Positions 63,023-64,000 of a DNA stretch of 64,000 nt are shown one piece after another. Positions within the stretch are counted from its first letter, which is position 1. The number at the start of each line of letters is the position of its first letter. Both the position numbers and the translations under genes were made by a program. The DNA is from Rhexocercosporidium sp. MPI-PUGE-AT-0058 (lineage: Eukaryota > Ascomycota > Leotiomycetes > Helotiales), in assembly GCA_020746875.1 (NCBI GenBank), contig JAGTJL010000002.1:2046001-2110000 (forward strand), in the 5' to 3' direction. The notes below the pieces were generated by a model. The model worked only from the letters and a program-made list of their open reading frames with translations. It was not told the origin of the DNA and did not search any database.

Positions 63023-63952
63023 ATGCCTTTACAAGCATTGCTACTACGGCTACCGGCTGAGATACGACTGAATGTCTACCGCAGTTTTTTCTCGTCTGTC
63101 TCTCTCGCCTTCACGGAGCCAAATTCCCTAGCCCTTGAAATCGCCTTACGTCGAACCCCAAATGCTCTTAGCCTCCTACTCGTCTGTCATCAGACACACC
63201 TTGAGACCAAGACTATCTGGCTCAACAGTATCGAGTTCGAGTTCGAAACCCTAGAGCTCCTAATGGACGTCTTCTCCAAACTCCCAGACTCCACCCTCTC
63301 GCAAATCCGTCACGTTTTGCTAGCCAAAGCTTCGATCCTCATTCACCAACCTTCAGATCAACCAATTGGTCGGATGTTTACTATTGCTTTGGTACTCAAA
63401 CTCCTACCCGCCTTGTCTCTCGACCTCCTCACTGTGGTTGGGATGTGCGACTGTGAGGATTCATACGCAACACTAGACGATTTGGTCAAATACGGAAGCG
63501 GTTGGAAGGAATTGCGCTTCCTCACTGCACAGTCGTCCATGCTTGGGTTCGCAAATCGGGGATGGTCACAATCCTACGGCGAGCGCATGCCTCAGCCAGG
63601 TGCCTGGAGGAAAGATATTCTTGGTCGAGACGGCAGCGAGAGAGGTCCTTCAGTGGAGATATTTCGTTCTACGGATGTGAATGGTGGTATTCAAGCAGTC
63701 TTAGACACTACTACACGTGAATCATTCGAGCAAGCCGAGCCAGAAGATAAGACTGTTTTTGGGAAGCAGAAGGATATGCAGTTGATGGCAGAAGGTGAGA
63801 AGGGAAAGGCGTTGTTGGTGGTAGTAAGGAGAGGAAAGGATGTGGATTTTGCCCGAGATGGTGTTGCACCGTATGAGGTCCATGATATTGGGAGCATTCC
63901 AGGGGTAGTGACATGGTCGGTTTTGAAGGAAATGTGTATTGACTATATCTGA
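63023..63952 (+). CDS. F-box-like protein
   Basis: A single exon encodes 309 residues if translation starts at MPLQALLLRLPAEIR; an upstream Met at 62882 would add 47 residues of poor composition. The segment LLLRLPAEIRLNVYRSFF is the short F-box-like motif at the start of many fungal proteins. A Cys/His/Leu segment (LSLLLVCHQTHLETKTIW) follows, as is usual in that family. The middle is helical and Leu-rich (MFTIALVLKLLPALSLDLL), and the C-terminus is charged. These proteins may be substrate adaptors of SCF ubiquitin ligases, but no partner is known. Confidence 0.68.
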   Translation: MPLQALLLRLPAEIRLNVYRSFFSSVSLAFTEPNSLALEIALRRTPNALSLLLVCHQTHLETKTIWLNSIEFEFETLELLMDVFSKLPDSTLSQIRHVLLAKASILIHQPSDQPIGRMFTIALVLKLLPALSLDLLTVVGMCDCEDSYATLDDLVKYGSGWKELRFLTAQSSMLGFANRGWSQSYGERMPQPGAWRKDILGRDGSERGPSVEIFRSTDVNGGIQAVLDTTTRESFEQAEPEDKTVFGKQKDMQLMAEGEKGKALLVVVRRGKDVDFARDGVAPYEVHDIGSIPGVVTWSVLKEMCIDYI

Positions 63953-64000
63953 GAGGTACATGCTATCTCTTAAAGCGATGATAGGCAGAAGTATAACTTA

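Overview
The window is nuclear DNA of a filamentous ascomycete. Most genes are broken by short GT-AG introns of about 45-75 bases, intergenic regions are long and pyrimidine- or microsatellite-rich, and the families are typical of Pezizomycotina: CYP51, a NACHT STAND protein, DUF3176, an Izh3-type PAQR protein, a Kip2/KipA kinesin and Snt2. The CYP51 sequence reads most like Leotiomycetes (Botrytis/Helotiales relatives). That placement is an inference from remembered family features, not from a search. No tRNA, rRNA, CRISPR array or intact transposon was seen.

Layout. Positions 1-12.9 kb hold housekeeping and unknown genes: an SNT2-type chromatin reader cut by the left edge (minus), a HELQ/POLQ-type DNA repair helicase with ten exons (plus), and three uncharacterised proteins. 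Positions 12.9-16.3 kb hold no intact gene but contain a decayed F-box/LRR-like gene with four in-frame TAA/TAG codons and a frameshift. At 16.3-19.6 kb a KduD-like short-chain dehydrogenase and a sorbitol/xylitol-type zinc dehydrogenase are transcribed divergently, which suggests a small sugar or sugar-acid oxidation unit. Positions 20.4-31.2 kb look like an accessory region: a SesA-NACHT-ankyrin NLR-like gene broken by two TAG codons, AT-rich spacers with imperfect direct repeats, a six-exon secreted cysteine-containing protein, a possible coding relic, a DUF3176 membrane protein and a GPI-anchor-like secreted protein. Positions 33.6-40.6 kb form a minus-strand block of three membrane-lipid genes: an Izh3/adiponectin-receptor-like protein, sterol 14-alpha-demethylase CYP51, and diacylglycerol acyltransferase DGAT2. 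Positions 41.6-64 kb carry a three-finger C2H2 transcription factor behind a 3.5 kb microsatellite-rich region, a histidine-phosphatase (phosphoglycerate-mutase-like) gene with unusual splice sites divergent from an STK19 homologue, a Kip2/KipA kinesin, a type II membrane protein resembling fucosyltransferases, and an F-box-like protein.

The most notable observations are two decayed genes whose stops are all TAA/TAG, as C-to-T change of CAA/CAG (for example by repeat-induced point mutation) would produce; a GC-AG intron and an apparently missing splice acceptor in the histidine-phosphatase gene; the candidate accessory region at 20-31 kb; and the divergent dehydrogenase pair. I found no clearly new defence or biosynthetic system. 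All exon boundaries were read by eye from splice signals and reading frame and need transcript support.
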